From assembly GCA_002794035.1 (NCBI GenBank), contig PCXQ01000007.1:23938-87937 (forward strand): a DNA stretch of 64,000 nucleotides. Direction: 5' to 3'. Under the pieces are notes generated by a model. The model ran no database searches, was not told the origin of the DNA, and worked only from the letters and a program-made list of their open reading frames with translations. The DNA comes from Candidatus Yanofskybacteria bacterium CG10_big_fil_rev_8_21_14_0_10_36_16 (GTDB taxonomy: Bacteria > Patescibacteria > Paceibacteria > 2-02-FULL-40-12 > IGHO2-01-FULL-4-A). Numbering within the stretch: position 1 is the stretch's first letter; the number at the start of each line of letters is the position of its first letter. Both the position numbers and the translations under genes were made by a program. Below, one piece after another: positions 40,986 through 50,222 of this stretch.

Positions 40986-42098
40986 TTATATTTCTAATGA
41001 ATACAGCCTGTTGTTATTTAAGTTTTTAAATATAAGGTAGTCTTCTGTGGGTGTTAACATTAATCCTTCTACATCAATATCTACACTAGGTGTATATATA
41101 TTTTCTGATTCTCCTGTCTCAATGTTTATTTTATAAAAAGTGTCTCCACCGAATTGGCCTGTTTTAGCACAATAAATAGTTTTATCATCTATACCCCAAG
41201 CACACTTGGAGGCCGTTGTTTCAAAGTCTATCTTTGTTTCTATTCTTTGATTCATATTTTGATAATACAGATTATTTACTTCATCATAAATATTATAATA
41301 GGAGTATAAAACTTTGTTGCCACCTTTAGACCACTTAAATTCTAGGTCTTTTTTAATACCTAAAACATTCTGTAGTCCGGCTGTTTCAGTATTTAAAATA
41401 AAGACATCATGTGTTCGCCTGTCTTGACCGCTTCTTTTTGTTAAATAAAGTTCTGTTGAACCTAACCAGTTAATTGTCCAGTCAGACACCCTTGTTTGCA
41501 TAAGGTTTTTATATGAACTAATTTGCGAATCAGACACTCTAATATTTCCTTTATTCTCATCTTCATCAAAACTCAAGTAAGCCAGTTTGTCTTCAAAAGG
41601 CGATAATGCTGGTGATATAAGACCTGTGCTGAATTTTTTTGAGGCACCTGTTTCTAGATTCAAAAAAGTACTGTTTTTACCAACTGTTATAAACAATTTT
41701 TTTCTATCCCCTGACCAGCTTACATGGTTGGCTGATGTGGGTGTGTTGGATATCACTTGAGGAGAATTAGAGCCGTCAACAGATACAGAACGTAACTCCC
41801 CGCTTGAAGGCACATAATATAGTACGTTTTTTCCGTTTTCGGACAAAATGGGGAACAAAGAATCTTCACTGGTTAATTTGATTAAACGAAGCTGTGAAGC
41901 AGTTTTTTCTGTAATATCACCGTTGAATCTTGTGGTAAGAGAATTTTCTAAAATTGAAGCCTGTTGCGTGTCGGCAATCCTTTTATTCCAAATGTATCCC
42001 CCCAAAAAAGTCGCCAAAACCACCAAAACAAGTGTTAGAAACTTTAGGAGTTTGTCGTAATCTTTATTTTGATTTTTGTTAAAATTTAGAGAAATCAT
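40986..42098 (-). CDS. Membrane-anchored beta-propeller (TolB-like) protein
   Basis: The 370 residues begin with a TM anchor (about 20-38) followed by an extracytoplasmic domain with repeating propeller strands: SPILSENGKNVLYYV, NHVSWSGDRKKLFI, SPALSPFEDKLAYLS and CAWGIDDKTIYCA. This resembles TolB/WD40-like propellers that bind proteins. It is the last gene of the minus-strand secretion-like cluster and may scaffold it, but no enzymatic residues are evident. Confidence 0.7.
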   Translation of the reverse strand: MISLNFNKNQNKDYDKLLKFLTLVLVVLATFLGGYIWNKRIADTQQASILENSLTTRFNGDITEKTASQLRLIKLTSEDSLFPILSENGKNVLYYVPSSGELRSVSVDGSNSPQVISNTPTSANHVSWSGDRKKLFITVGKNSTFLNLETGASKKFSTGLISPALSPFEDKLAYLSFDEDENKGNIRVSDSQISSYKNLMQTRVSDWTINWLGSTELYLTKRSGQDRRTHDVFILNTETAGLQNVLGIKKDLEFKWSKGGNKVLYSYYNIYDEVNNLYYQNMNQRIETKIDFETTASKCAWGIDDKTIYCAKTGQFGGDTFYKINIETGESENIYTPSVDIDVEGLMLTPTEDYLIFKNLNNNRLYSLEI

Positions 42099-42170
42099 TT
42101 TTTAATATAAGTAAAGAATAACGTTATAATAGTATTTTTTCAAGATTTACTTTTATTAACTATTAATTCA

Positions 42171-42812
42171 TTATTCTGCGATAGCTTCTGTTGCCATTAT
42201 TTCATTTAGTTCTTGTATCTCCACCGCTCTTTCTTGAGCTGCGACAGCATAAGCCGGCAATATCTCATTTACAGCTAATTCATAAGCTTCCTTTTCTTCT
42301 TTTTTTGAAGAATAAACACTTAATGTTCTAAATGGTATGATTCCTAGATATGGAACCAAGTCAATTATGGCGGAACCAAATATTTTCATAAAAACCTTGC
42401 TTCTTTTCCCAAATTTAAGAGATTTTGAAATCTTAGCCGCGACTTTTCTTAGAGGTCTAAACTTTCTTGCAGTTTTTAAAACAAGAGCATAGTTTCTTCT
42501 TAATGCTAAAATAGTATTTTCTATTTGTTCTACTTTGGATACTAAGTTTCCTGTGAACTCGTGCATTGCATCTGTTTTTTTACTTGCGCTATGGCCAAGC
42601 ATCGCAAAAGGTATAAATAGTATCAAATCAACAAAAAAAGAAACTCCGGGAAAAAAATCTACAATATCCCCTACTATGGCTAAAAAATATAAGGCTGCAT
42701 ATCTTCCGCTTGAAGGCGGTTGAATAACTTGATTTGCTGCGTTTGTGATTTGGTTATACTCTTTTTCTAGACCTCTTTGAGCAGTTATTTGGTAATAATA
42801 ATTATCTGTCAT
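42171..42812 (-). CDS. Hypothetical membrane protein in secretion cluster
   Basis: The 213 residues contain two adjacent hydrophobic segments (about 38-75), a basic amphipathic stretch (about 100-140) and a further hydrophobic segment near 143-165. The C-terminus is acidic (EIQELNEIMATEAIAE). No family is recognised. Placement next to the VirB4-like gene suggests a membrane component of that machine. Confidence 0.6.
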   Translation of the reverse strand: MTDNYYYQITAQRGLEKEYNQITNAANQVIQPPSSGRYAALYFLAIVGDIVDFFPGVSFFVDLILFIPFAMLGHSASKKTDAMHEFTGNLVSKVEQIENTILALRRNYALVLKTARKFRPLRKVAAKISKSLKFGKRSKVFMKIFGSAIIDLVPYLGIIPFRTLSVYSSKKEEKEAYELAVNEILPAYAVAAQERAVEIQELNEIMATEAIAE

Positions 42813-42820
42813 ACAAACAT

Positions 42821-42905
42821 ATTAACATACTAACATTTTAACATTCTAGTACGGTAAAATTTTGAGCGTATGTCTTGCTAGAATGCCAGCATGTTAAAAT
42901 GCTAA
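42821..42905. repeat. Spacer hairpin built of 8-bp TAACATNN words
   Basis: On the left arm TAACATAC, TAACATTT and TAACATTC follow each other with period 8. The right arm, read on the other strand, has TAGCATTT, TAACATGC and TGGCATTC. The arms pair imperfectly (CTAGAATG with its partner) around a short centre. It fills the spacer between two secretion genes and overlaps the end of the VirB4-like gene. Confidence 0.6.
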
Positions 42906-44650
42906 GATGACGAGAGTTCTTTTTTGGCCTCCTCTATTTCTAATATTTGTTTAGGATCGGAAGTTATAACTTGGTCCTCTTGATATGAAGCTACTACCCT
43001 TAATCCTACATGATTTGTTCCGGCAAAGAACAGTCCGTGGCCTACCTGGGATTCTAAAAGAAAGAACTTTTCAGAATCAGTTAGGTTAAATGTTTTTTGA
43101 ACCAAATCTATAGATGCTGGTGATTGCTTCAATAAAAGCTGAAGTGATGAGTTGGTTATAATAGGTTTTCCATAAGGAGAATTTAAGAAGTCGGGTATAT
43201 CTTGTGATATTGTGGTTAATCCTAAAAAGTATTTTCTTGCCCTTTTTGCGATGTTGAGCAAGAATTCTCCACCAGCCTGAAATTTCATTACCCACCAAGC
43301 CTCATCCACTACCATCAACCTGCGTCTTAATTCTGATCTAATCTGCGTCCATATATGGTTTAATACCAGATACATTGCTACAGGGCGCAATTCTTCTTCC
43401 ATATCCCTAATACTAAATACAACAAGCTGGTTATCTAAAATAACATTTGTTGTATTATTTAAAAATCCACTAAAAGTTCCTTCGGTATATTTTTTCAGAC
43501 GCACAACCAGAGATTCGGTGCCTGTCATACCTTCCAGAACACTTTGAAGGTCGCTTAATAAAGGAGGTTCGGCGTTGGTAAAGTCGGAATTATATGTAAT
43601 ATCTTTTATTGCATAGGTTTGTGTAATTGCTTCATCTAGTATAGCCTCTTCTTCTGTTGTTATGTCTCCCAACATTAATCTTAAAAGGCCCGTAATGTTT
43701 AAAATATGGGAACGCAAGACATCAGAATAACTTTCTCCCTTCATTGGTTTTGGCAGATCAAATGGATTAATGTGACTGTTTGAAGCAATTGATATTTTAA
43801 CATTAGTGCCCCCTGCTGTATCAGCCAAAAATTTATATTCGTTTTCAGGGTCAATTACAAAGACCTGAGTTCCAAATAGTAAACTCCTTAACATTTCTAA
43901 TTTTACAGCGTATGATTTTCCTCCGCCTGATTTACCGAAGATAACCATATTTGCGTTTTCCAACGAGAAACGATCAAACAAAACTAAAGAGTTGTTGTGT
44001 ATATTTATTCCGTACAGTAACCCCTTGTCTGAGGTTAGGTCATAGGATACAAAAGGAAAAATAGAAGATATTGGTTCTGTATTTAATGATGTGTGCACAG
44101 AAAGCTTGTCATTGTTGAGCGGTAGTGTTGAAAAGAAACCTTCCTGCATTCTAAAGGTTGCTTGTTTTGTGTAGACTAGTTGTGAGTCAAGAATGCTTCT
44201 GACCTTGCTTTCAAGATTGTTCAGATCCTCAAGAGATGATCCATAAATTGTTATATAAACTCCAAGCTCAAAAAACCTGTCAGTTCCTTGTTGTAATTTA
44301 TCTCTGAGTTCCTCAATGTCATTAATGGCCGTTTCAAGTACGGGATTCCTGACTTTACCCGCGGACTGCTCTTCAATATCTTGAGCTTGCAACCTGCCCA
44401 ATTTGTCACGTAATTTTTTTAAAATTTGCGCTGTATCTTGAGGGTGTATAAAAATTGATATATCCAAAACCCTATCTAAGTTAACTACTGGAGAAAACCA
44501 GTTAGTGTTTAGATATCTTGGAAAGGTTACAATAAAAATAGTACGTAAAAATCTGCTCTCAATCTGCGCATGGTCGGGGGCAACATCAAAAGCCGATGGG
44601 GCTAAGAGGTCATCAATATATTGTTGTTTTATTTCTTGTTCGTTTGCCAT
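42902..44650 (-). CDS. VirB4/TraC-type conjugation ATPase, main part
   Basis: VirB4 ATPases power type IV secretion and conjugation machines. The 582 residues from the ATG at 44650 have Walker A FGKSGGGKSYAVK (about 237-249), Walker B RLMVVDEAWWVM (about 440) and the ISQDIPDFL and NSSLQLLLKQSP segments of the family. A TTG two codons upstream is less likely. The N-terminal part usual for VirB4 seems to be supplied by the separate gene at 44675-45319, 24 bases upstream. Confidence 0.88.
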   Translation of the reverse strand: MANEQEIKQQYIDDLLAPSAFDVAPDHAQIESRFLRTIFIVTFPRYLNTNWFSPVVNLDRVLDISIFIHPQDTAQILKKLRDKLGRLQAQDIEEQSAGKVRNPVLETAINDIEELRDKLQQGTDRFFELGVYITIYGSSLEDLNNLESKVRSILDSQLVYTKQATFRMQEGFFSTLPLNNDKLSVHTSLNTEPISSIFPFVSYDLTSDKGLLYGINIHNNSLVLFDRFSLENANMVIFGKSGGGKSYAVKLEMLRSLLFGTQVFVIDPENEYKFLADTAGGTNVKISIASNSHINPFDLPKPMKGESYSDVLRSHILNITGLLRLMLGDITTEEEAILDEAITQTYAIKDITYNSDFTNAEPPLLSDLQSVLEGMTGTESLVVRLKKYTEGTFSGFLNNTTNVILDNQLVVFSIRDMEEELRPVAMYLVLNHIWTQIRSELRRRLMVVDEAWWVMKFQAGGEFLLNIAKRARKYFLGLTTISQDIPDFLNSPYGKPIITNSSLQLLLKQSPASIDLVQKTFNLTDSEKFFLLESQVGHGLFFAGTNHVGLRVVASYQEDQVITSDPKQILEIEEAKKELSSS

Positions 44651-44674
44651 AGACAATTCAATAAAAAGAATGAA

Positions 44675-45319
44675 CTATACATTCTCTGTTGGGTTATATA
44701 ACTTCTTGTACATTTCAAGAAGCTCTTTTTTAACTATTATTTTTGAATTTATTCCAAGGCGGCCTATGTTTGATAAAACAAGCTCCACTCTTTGGTTTAA
44801 TTGTAGGCGGTATGTTCTAAACTCATCCTCAGTTAATGTTTTTGACTCTTGGCTGGGATTTAAAATGTTTTTTATTGTATTAAAAATACCCTTTTTTGAT
44901 GCCTCTATTCTTATGCTTGGATTAAATGGAACTATTATATAGAATTTTTTGGACATAATATTTGCCAATTCAGTAAGACCCTTAACAAAACGAGAATACT
45001 CAGCAGCTTGCACTTTTAAGAGCTCGTGCTCTACGCTTTGTGTTAATGTGTCTAGGTAAGCAAGATAAGGCCTTATGTCTAGTTTTCTTGAATTAACTAC
45101 AATTTGTATGGAAAAGTCTATAGAGTTTAAAAATTCTTTAAACGCATTTATTATAGCCTCCTGTTCTGAGGGCGACTTCAGCTCGAAGTTCATGGATCCA
45201 ACCTCAACTACTGACCGCAATCCGCCATTTTTTAATACCACCACGGACTCTCTGATATCAGCTACATCAACAAAATCCTGTGTGCTGGTAGTTTGTGTTG
45301 TTTTGTTTTGTTCAGCCAT
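44675..45319 (-). CDS. VirB4/TraC N-terminal-like protein
   Basis: The 214 residues (with STQDFVDVADIRESVVVLKNGGLRSVVEV and an FSIQIVVNSRKLDIRPYLAYL strand-helix segment) resemble the N-terminal domain of TraC/VirB4 proteins in length and order. It ends in a helical, charged tail. The gene lies between the PrgI gene and the ATPase gene and has no Walker motifs, so together with the next gene it equals one full-length VirB4. Confidence 0.6.
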   Translation of the reverse strand: MAEQNKTTQTTSTQDFVDVADIRESVVVLKNGGLRSVVEVGSMNFELKSPSEQEAIINAFKEFLNSIDFSIQIVVNSRKLDIRPYLAYLDTLTQSVEHELLKVQAAEYSRFVKGLTELANIMSKKFYIIVPFNPSIRIEASKKGIFNTIKNILNPSQESKTLTEDEFRTYRLQLNQRVELVLSNIGRLGINSKIIVKKELLEMYKKLYNPTENV

Positions 45320-45346
45320 GATATAACTTTTAATAAATAATAATTA

Positions 45347-45730
45347 TTAAGTCCTCTTTCTAAATTGTTGCATTGTTTTCTTTCGCATTTCTACAATGTT
45401 TGGTAAGTTGTCTTTCTCTTCGATATCACCCTCAAAAACCTCATAGGTTCCTTCTTTTTTAAAATAATATCTCTTAGTTCCCAAAAGAAATCCCAGGGCC
45501 TGCATTATGTAAGTAGGTAGGGGCATTCCATCAACCCTATAAAAAGCCATAGCAAGCGACGCTGTCATGATTGGTATAATTGCAAAGAATGACCAAAAAA
45601 GTCCTAAGCCGAATTGGAATACAACAAAAATTAAAGCGCCACCTCCTCCTACCCAAACAAACTGTTTTAAAGTAAAAGGTCCTACAACCTTTTCTTCTGT
45701 TTCAATAAATTGTGGAACTTTGAATCTCAC
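45347..45730 (-). CDS. PrgI-family inner-membrane protein
   Basis: The 127 residues match PrgI-like T4SS proteins: VPQFIETEEKVVGPFTLKQFVWVGGG followed by two TM segments (about 27-43 and 47-65) and a YRVDGMPLPTYIMQ helix. PrgI occurs next to VirB4 in Gram-positive-type conjugation systems. A spacing of 27 bases to the next gene implies one operon. Confidence 0.85.
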   Translation of the reverse strand: MRFKVPQFIETEEKVVGPFTLKQFVWVGGGGALIFVVFQFGLGLFWSFFAIIPIMTASLAMAFYRVDGMPLPTYIMQALGFLLGTKRYYFKKEGTYEVFEGDIEEKDNLPNIVEMRKKTMQQFRKRT

Positions 45731-45811
45731 CTTAATACTTTAACACTTAATCACCTTAACATTCTCAGTGCGTATACTTTTATTTTGTTAAAGTATTTAA
45801 GTGCTAATAGA
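45731..45811. repeat. Spacer with repeated ACTTAA-type words forming a dyad
   Basis: On the left arm CTTAATACTTTAACACTTAA repeats 8-base words. On the right, GTTAAAGTATTTAAGTGC is nearly their reverse complement. The design matches the spacer at 42821-42905 with a different word. Confidence 0.5.
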
Positions 45812-46672
45812 TTACAACGATTTTAAGTCTACAACATTATATTTTTTTGGCTCTTGTCCTCCTAATTTTTTATCTGAAATTTTCGGAAGGTCTTCTTTGT
45901 TTTGGAATCCTCCTGGCATGTTTTGATTTATTCCAGGCGTTGGTTGGTTCTGAACTTTTTTAGCTGATTCTTGAATTTCTTTTAACCCAATAGTTGGTGA
46001 GGACGGATCTTGGTTTATCGGCGAGTAAACATGTTTTGGCGTGTTTGGTATTGCGCCATGTTTTTCTGTTGGAGCAGGTTTATTGTTAGAAATATTTGGT
46101 GATAGGCTTGGCCGGTTTGTTTCAGGAGGTGTGTTTGGGAGAGGTTTTGGCGAAGGAATACCTTTTGGCTCATAAACAGAAGATGGTGCTGTGTTTTGTT
46201 CAGGTTTGCTTTCATTGATTTCACCCTTGAATTCTGAAGCTGCATTGCCAAATCTTTCTCTTTGGATGTTTTTTAAATCTTCAAGGACAGGTTTGAATAA
46301 ATTGTTAACTACGTGATTTGCTACCTCGCGTGCTTTGTTTTGTTCCATTCCACCCTCTACAGACAAACGAGAGACCATATCTCCTATAAAAAGATCTGCT
46401 AGAACTACATCTCGTATTACCTTCGCAATCTCCTTTTTTTGGTTTAGTGTTAGGCCAAAAGCCGGGCCTAAATTTTCTTCTATGTATACAGCGGAGTCAA
46501 ATCCTACCAAAATAGAGCGTAGGTTTTGAGGCAAAGAAGAAGTTGCATAAACTAGCCTTTCAACCTCTTTTTCACTCGTTTCTTTCATGCCAACATTGTA
46601 GGGTGTAAAATAGCCCTCTTCATCAACTTGTTTTTTTTCTTGTGGTTCGTTTTTTAGATTTATTACTGTCAT
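45812..46672 (-). CDS. Hypothetical protein with Pro-rich disordered half
   Basis: The 286 residues have a helical N-terminal half (about 28-135, with EENLGPAFGLTLNQKKEIA) and a Pro/Asn/Ser-rich, probably disordered second half (about 150-270) ending in KKYNVVDLKSL. There is no TM segment. It overlaps the VirB6-like gene by 4 bases, so the two are translationally coupled. Likely a cytoplasmic partner of the secretion machine; no family recognised. Confidence 0.6.
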   Translation of the reverse strand: MTVINLKNEPQEKKQVDEEGYFTPYNVGMKETSEKEVERLVYATSSLPQNLRSILVGFDSAVYIEENLGPAFGLTLNQKKEIAKVIRDVVLADLFIGDMVSRLSVEGGMEQNKAREVANHVVNNLFKPVLEDLKNIQRERFGNAASEFKGEINESKPEQNTAPSSVYEPKGIPSPKPLPNTPPETNRPSLSPNISNNKPAPTEKHGAIPNTPKHVYSPINQDPSSPTIGLKEIQESAKKVQNQPTPGINQNMPGGFQNKEDLPKISDKKLGGQEPKKYNVVDLKSL

Positions 46673-48723
46673 ATTATAGAATTCAATATAAATTGCTTTC
46701 TTCCAGAATCTTTACTTGAAATAATTGATTCCTCCATTTTGTCTCTGAAGCTTCCTTTGGCTTTTGAACTACTTAGACCAAAGTATTTGTCCATAATAAA
46801 TTGTTGGAATTCGTGATCGTTCCACACATCGACTGGTAATGATCCTAAATGATCAGCCCCCTCTTTTTGAAGCAGTTCTTTAATTTTATTAACTTTTGCT
46901 GTCCCTGTAAGACCTTCTTGTTCAGCAACCATATGAGGTTTTATTCTACCCACCTTCTTGGTGAATTGTTTGCCTTCATAAGTTCCAGAACCCAAAATGT
47001 CAATTGCTTTATTATAGTTTGTTGAATCTATTTTTGATATTAGACTATCTTTATCTTGTACAAATTTATAAATCTCTCTTCTTGCGGGTAATGGAGTGTT
47101 TAAATCACCAGCTTTATTGAATAGAACATCTTCTCTTACGCCAGTAAAATCGGATTTTACCCCTGCTTTTATAAACTCTCCTGCTGCGTAAGGCTTGTCT
47201 TTTAGGGCATCTAAGGTGTTGGTAAATGTTGTATCGTCTAGGTGACCCGTTTCAGCCATAAATTTTCTATAAGCAAATCCAGACTCACTCGAGGCAGCAT
47301 ACTTGTTTGCTTCTTCCCTAATTTTATCAATATCTATATTGCCAGCATCATAGTTTGCTTTAATGCCATCGTATGTTTTATTGGAGTCTGTAACGAATTT
47401 CTTTTGAACATCGATTGGTTGTTGCAAGCCAAGACTTCTTTGGAAATAGCCAGCGGCCCTTTCCTGCTTTTCTTTTTGGCCTGCTGCTCCTCCATAAATC
47501 TGTCTTCCACCAATACGAAATCCTTCTTGGCCGATTCTTCTTCCCGTTTCTCTTGTGGCATCAATTACAGCACCGACATTTGTGCCCGTGCCAATTATTG
47601 GTATTCTGCGCCCGGCTCCTACAGCAATACTTTGTGCTCTGCTAAATGCACTGTTGACCCCTTTTCCAAATGAACTGCTTACTTTAAATGACGCCCAAAG
47701 TCCTCCCACTATCATGAAATTTGTTAAAAGGAAGTAAAGAAGAGTATCAAGGGTAGAGCCTGCTCCAAGCAAAAAACCCGTAGTGCTTGAATTTTGAGGG
47801 AGACTTAAAGCAGATTTATTAACTATAAAACCTGCAGTTAAAACTAAAATAAACATATAGACAGGGAGGAAAAATGACCAATTTATAAGGTGTTGCCACC
47901 AACTTGACCAAATCCTTCTCGTGTTTGGCAGAATATAACTTGCAAAAGCAACGGGTGAAAATATTATCAAAATCCATAAAACAGGTATTCTCATTATGAT
48001 AAAAATCATAACGACAATTAAGGCAAAGAGGAAACCTATCAAAAACACAAAAGTTGATATGCCGTCTAGAGCTAATTGCATCGCATTACCTGTTAAAAAT
48101 TGAGCTAAAGCCTTAAAGTTCCAGATAGAAAATTCATTATTAGGAATAGTTGACTGTATTTTTGCACCTTCTGCCAAGAGTTGACTTAAGGTGGTTGCCC
48201 CCCCTTCTATTTGGTTTAACATTATTTGCGCCAGTCCGTTGCTTATATTTATGACATAGCCGGCAATTGTGATACTGAAGTTAACCAACAAAGCGGCAAT
48301 TAAAAATCTTGGCAATAAATCGCGGTATGTGTAGCGTGGTATATCAAATATTGTGCCAAAAGCAATAATTATCAGAAAAATTACAAAGAATGTGTTTACC
48401 ATGTTTCTAACCAATGTCCAGCCATTTGTAATAAATCCAAATTGGAAAGCCCAGTCCTGAGTTTCTTTTAAGAATATGGTTGAAAATCTATCAGCTACCC
48501 AGACTATGGCCTCACCCCAAACACCCAAATTGAGGGCGTTGTTTTCTGCCATTACCCTTGCCAGATCTTCAGAACCTTGAGCTTGTTCAACGCTGGGCAA
48601 CCCAAGTCCACCTCCTAGTGTGTCTTTTGTAGCCAATGCTTTAAATTGAGGTAACAAAACACCCGCAACGACAATTATGGCTAGTGCTATAAGTATAAAT
48701 TTGTTCCTTACTGTTTTTGGCAT
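46669..48723 (-). CDS. VirB6/TrbL-like polytopic membrane protein
   Basis: The 684 residues start with a TM/signal segment (about 9-27). Six or more hydrophobic segments lie between about 100 and 350 (FFVIFLIIIAFGTIF, LIAALLVNFSITIAGYVI, FVFLIGFLFALIVVMIFIIM, WILIIFSPVAFASYIL), then a long soluble tail (about 390-684) rich in Gly, Lys and Asp. This matches the layout of the VirB6/TrbL pore proteins of T4SS found in Patescibacteria, although sequence identity in this family is low. Confidence 0.75.
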   Translation of the reverse strand: MPKTVRNKFILIALAIIVVAGVLLPQFKALATKDTLGGGLGLPSVEQAQGSEDLARVMAENNALNLGVWGEAIVWVADRFSTIFLKETQDWAFQFGFITNGWTLVRNMVNTFFVIFLIIIAFGTIFDIPRYTYRDLLPRFLIAALLVNFSITIAGYVINISNGLAQIMLNQIEGGATTLSQLLAEGAKIQSTIPNNEFSIWNFKALAQFLTGNAMQLALDGISTFVFLIGFLFALIVVMIFIIMRIPVLWILIIFSPVAFASYILPNTRRIWSSWWQHLINWSFFLPVYMFILVLTAGFIVNKSALSLPQNSSTTGFLLGAGSTLDTLLYFLLTNFMIVGGLWASFKVSSSFGKGVNSAFSRAQSIAVGAGRRIPIIGTGTNVGAVIDATRETGRRIGQEGFRIGGRQIYGGAAGQKEKQERAAGYFQRSLGLQQPIDVQKKFVTDSNKTYDGIKANYDAGNIDIDKIREEANKYAASSESGFAYRKFMAETGHLDDTTFTNTLDALKDKPYAAGEFIKAGVKSDFTGVREDVLFNKAGDLNTPLPARREIYKFVQDKDSLISKIDSTNYNKAIDILGSGTYEGKQFTKKVGRIKPHMVAEQEGLTGTAKVNKIKELLQKEGADHLGSLPVDVWNDHEFQQFIMDKYFGLSSSKAKGSFRDKMEESIISSKDSGRKQFILNSII

Positions 48724-48777
48724 ATCTATTTTTTAATTATTTTGTTTAGCCATTGCCTCCGGATCTTATAAAGCTTT

Positions 48778-50175
48778 CTATTCTGCAATCTGACACTCCT
48801 GTTTACAGATTTCTGTTTGTTCGTTTTCACATTGTAGGAACTGTAAGTCTCCTACTTCAGCGCAGGTTCCATCTGGGTTGAATGTCCTGCATCCTGGTAC
48901 AGGTTGTATTACTAGAGGTCCAGTGCAGGTTTCTTCATTGGTTATAGGGTCAATAGTGCATGGAGGCCCTGGGACTTCTTCTGTTGTTCTTGTACAGTTT
49001 GCTGTGACTCTCCTGTCCTTACACTCAACAAGACAAGCATCTCGGGCATTATCAAGGCCAGTGTTTACAGATGCTGAATCATCACCCGGGGCATATGAAG
49101 ATTCGCCAGGATCGCATACTCCATTTCCATTTGTGTCCTTGCATACAGAGGGACCTGGTTTAGAACTAAACGTAGCTAAATCTGCTAATTTTGAGGATAG
49201 ACTATCTATAATTATTTGCAGAATTCCAGCTAAAAATTCCGATAGTTCATCAGTTGTTGTTATCCATTTAAGCTCCGAATCTATAGAGCCGCTGATGCTT
49301 TCTTGGAGTGTCTTGCCAGGTGTTGATACTCCACCTAAAATAGAACATTCTGCAGAACCAACAATTCCTCCCAGTAGAGTACAACTAGGGGCAAGACCGG
49401 GACATAGTGAGCATTTATTATTTACCTGAGCATTGCATTCTGCTATACTCATAAGTCCATCAAATGGGAGAACTGTCTCTATACAGCCGGGTGGAAGTAC
49501 ACCTGGGGATGGAAGTACACCCGGTGATGTTCTAGCCGATAGGGTGCCACTTCCTGTTTTGGCTTCTGTTTTTTCAACATCTTCTTGATGAGCTCTTTGT
49601 TTTCTCAATTCTTCTATCGCTTTTGCCATAGTGCCGTAGTAGTTGTTTTCCGGCCTGATAAGCTGACGCCAAGCTTCCCAGCCTCCTTGTGTGAAGTCTT
49701 CTCTAAATGCTGAAATTTGAAATGCTGTTAAATTACTCGTACATCCTATGCGATTGCCGAATGTTTGAAGAGAACCTATTCTTTCTCTTCCTGCACTTAT
49801 GTTTATACCTATTCCCGCTGTGTTGAAAGTCGTTCTGATGGGTTCTCTTAAGAAATCGCAAATTTTGGCATCATTTAACATCCCTTTAAAAATTCTTTCC
49901 CCCCTGTGTTCTGCTGTCTGAACGAATCTTCGCCAATCTGCAACAAATGTAATACCTCCATTCTCATTTCGCCCAACCGTGAAAATCCCTTTGAAAATAG
50001 TGTTTTGGACCAGCGTCATAACATTCCTTGCTATGATACGAGCTAGTGTATCAAGAACAAATTCTTTAAGATGATAAAGAATTGCTTGGACTCCGTTGGC
50101 TACATTAAGAGGATAAAATACTGTTGATAATATAACGACTATTGCAATTGCTATTTTTAGAGATGGATGAAACAT
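48778..50175 (-). CDS. Exported Cys-rich protein of the secretion cluster
   Basis: The 465 residues begin with a signal/TM segment (about 7-24), a helical region (about 30-215) with a REDFTQGGWEAWRQLI segment, a tandem LPSPGVLP repeat (about 222-235) and a Cys-rich C-terminal part with many spaced cysteines and a Ca-binding-like DTNGNGVCDPGESSY loop (about 355). It may be a VirB5-like or cell-surface component; this is inference from order. Disulphides are likely, since the Cys-rich region would be outside the membrane. Confidence 0.55.
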   Translation of the reverse strand: MFHPSLKIAIAIVVILSTVFYPLNVANGVQAILYHLKEFVLDTLARIIARNVMTLVQNTIFKGIFTVGRNENGGITFVADWRRFVQTAEHRGERIFKGMLNDAKICDFLREPIRTTFNTAGIGINISAGRERIGSLQTFGNRIGCTSNLTAFQISAFREDFTQGGWEAWRQLIRPENNYYGTMAKAIEELRKQRAHQEDVEKTEAKTGSGTLSARTSPGVLPSPGVLPPGCIETVLPFDGLMSIAECNAQVNNKCSLCPGLAPSCTLLGGIVGSAECSILGGVSTPGKTLQESISGSIDSELKWITTTDELSEFLAGILQIIIDSLSSKLADLATFSSKPGPSVCKDTNGNGVCDPGESSYAPGDDSASVNTGLDNARDACLVECKDRRVTANCTRTTEEVPGPPCTIDPITNEETCTGPLVIQPVPGCRTFNPDGTCAEVGDLQFLQCENEQTEICKQECQIAE

Positions 50176-50222
50176 TTTATTTATAATGAAATTTTATCTA
50201 AACATTTAAATATTCCTAAAGA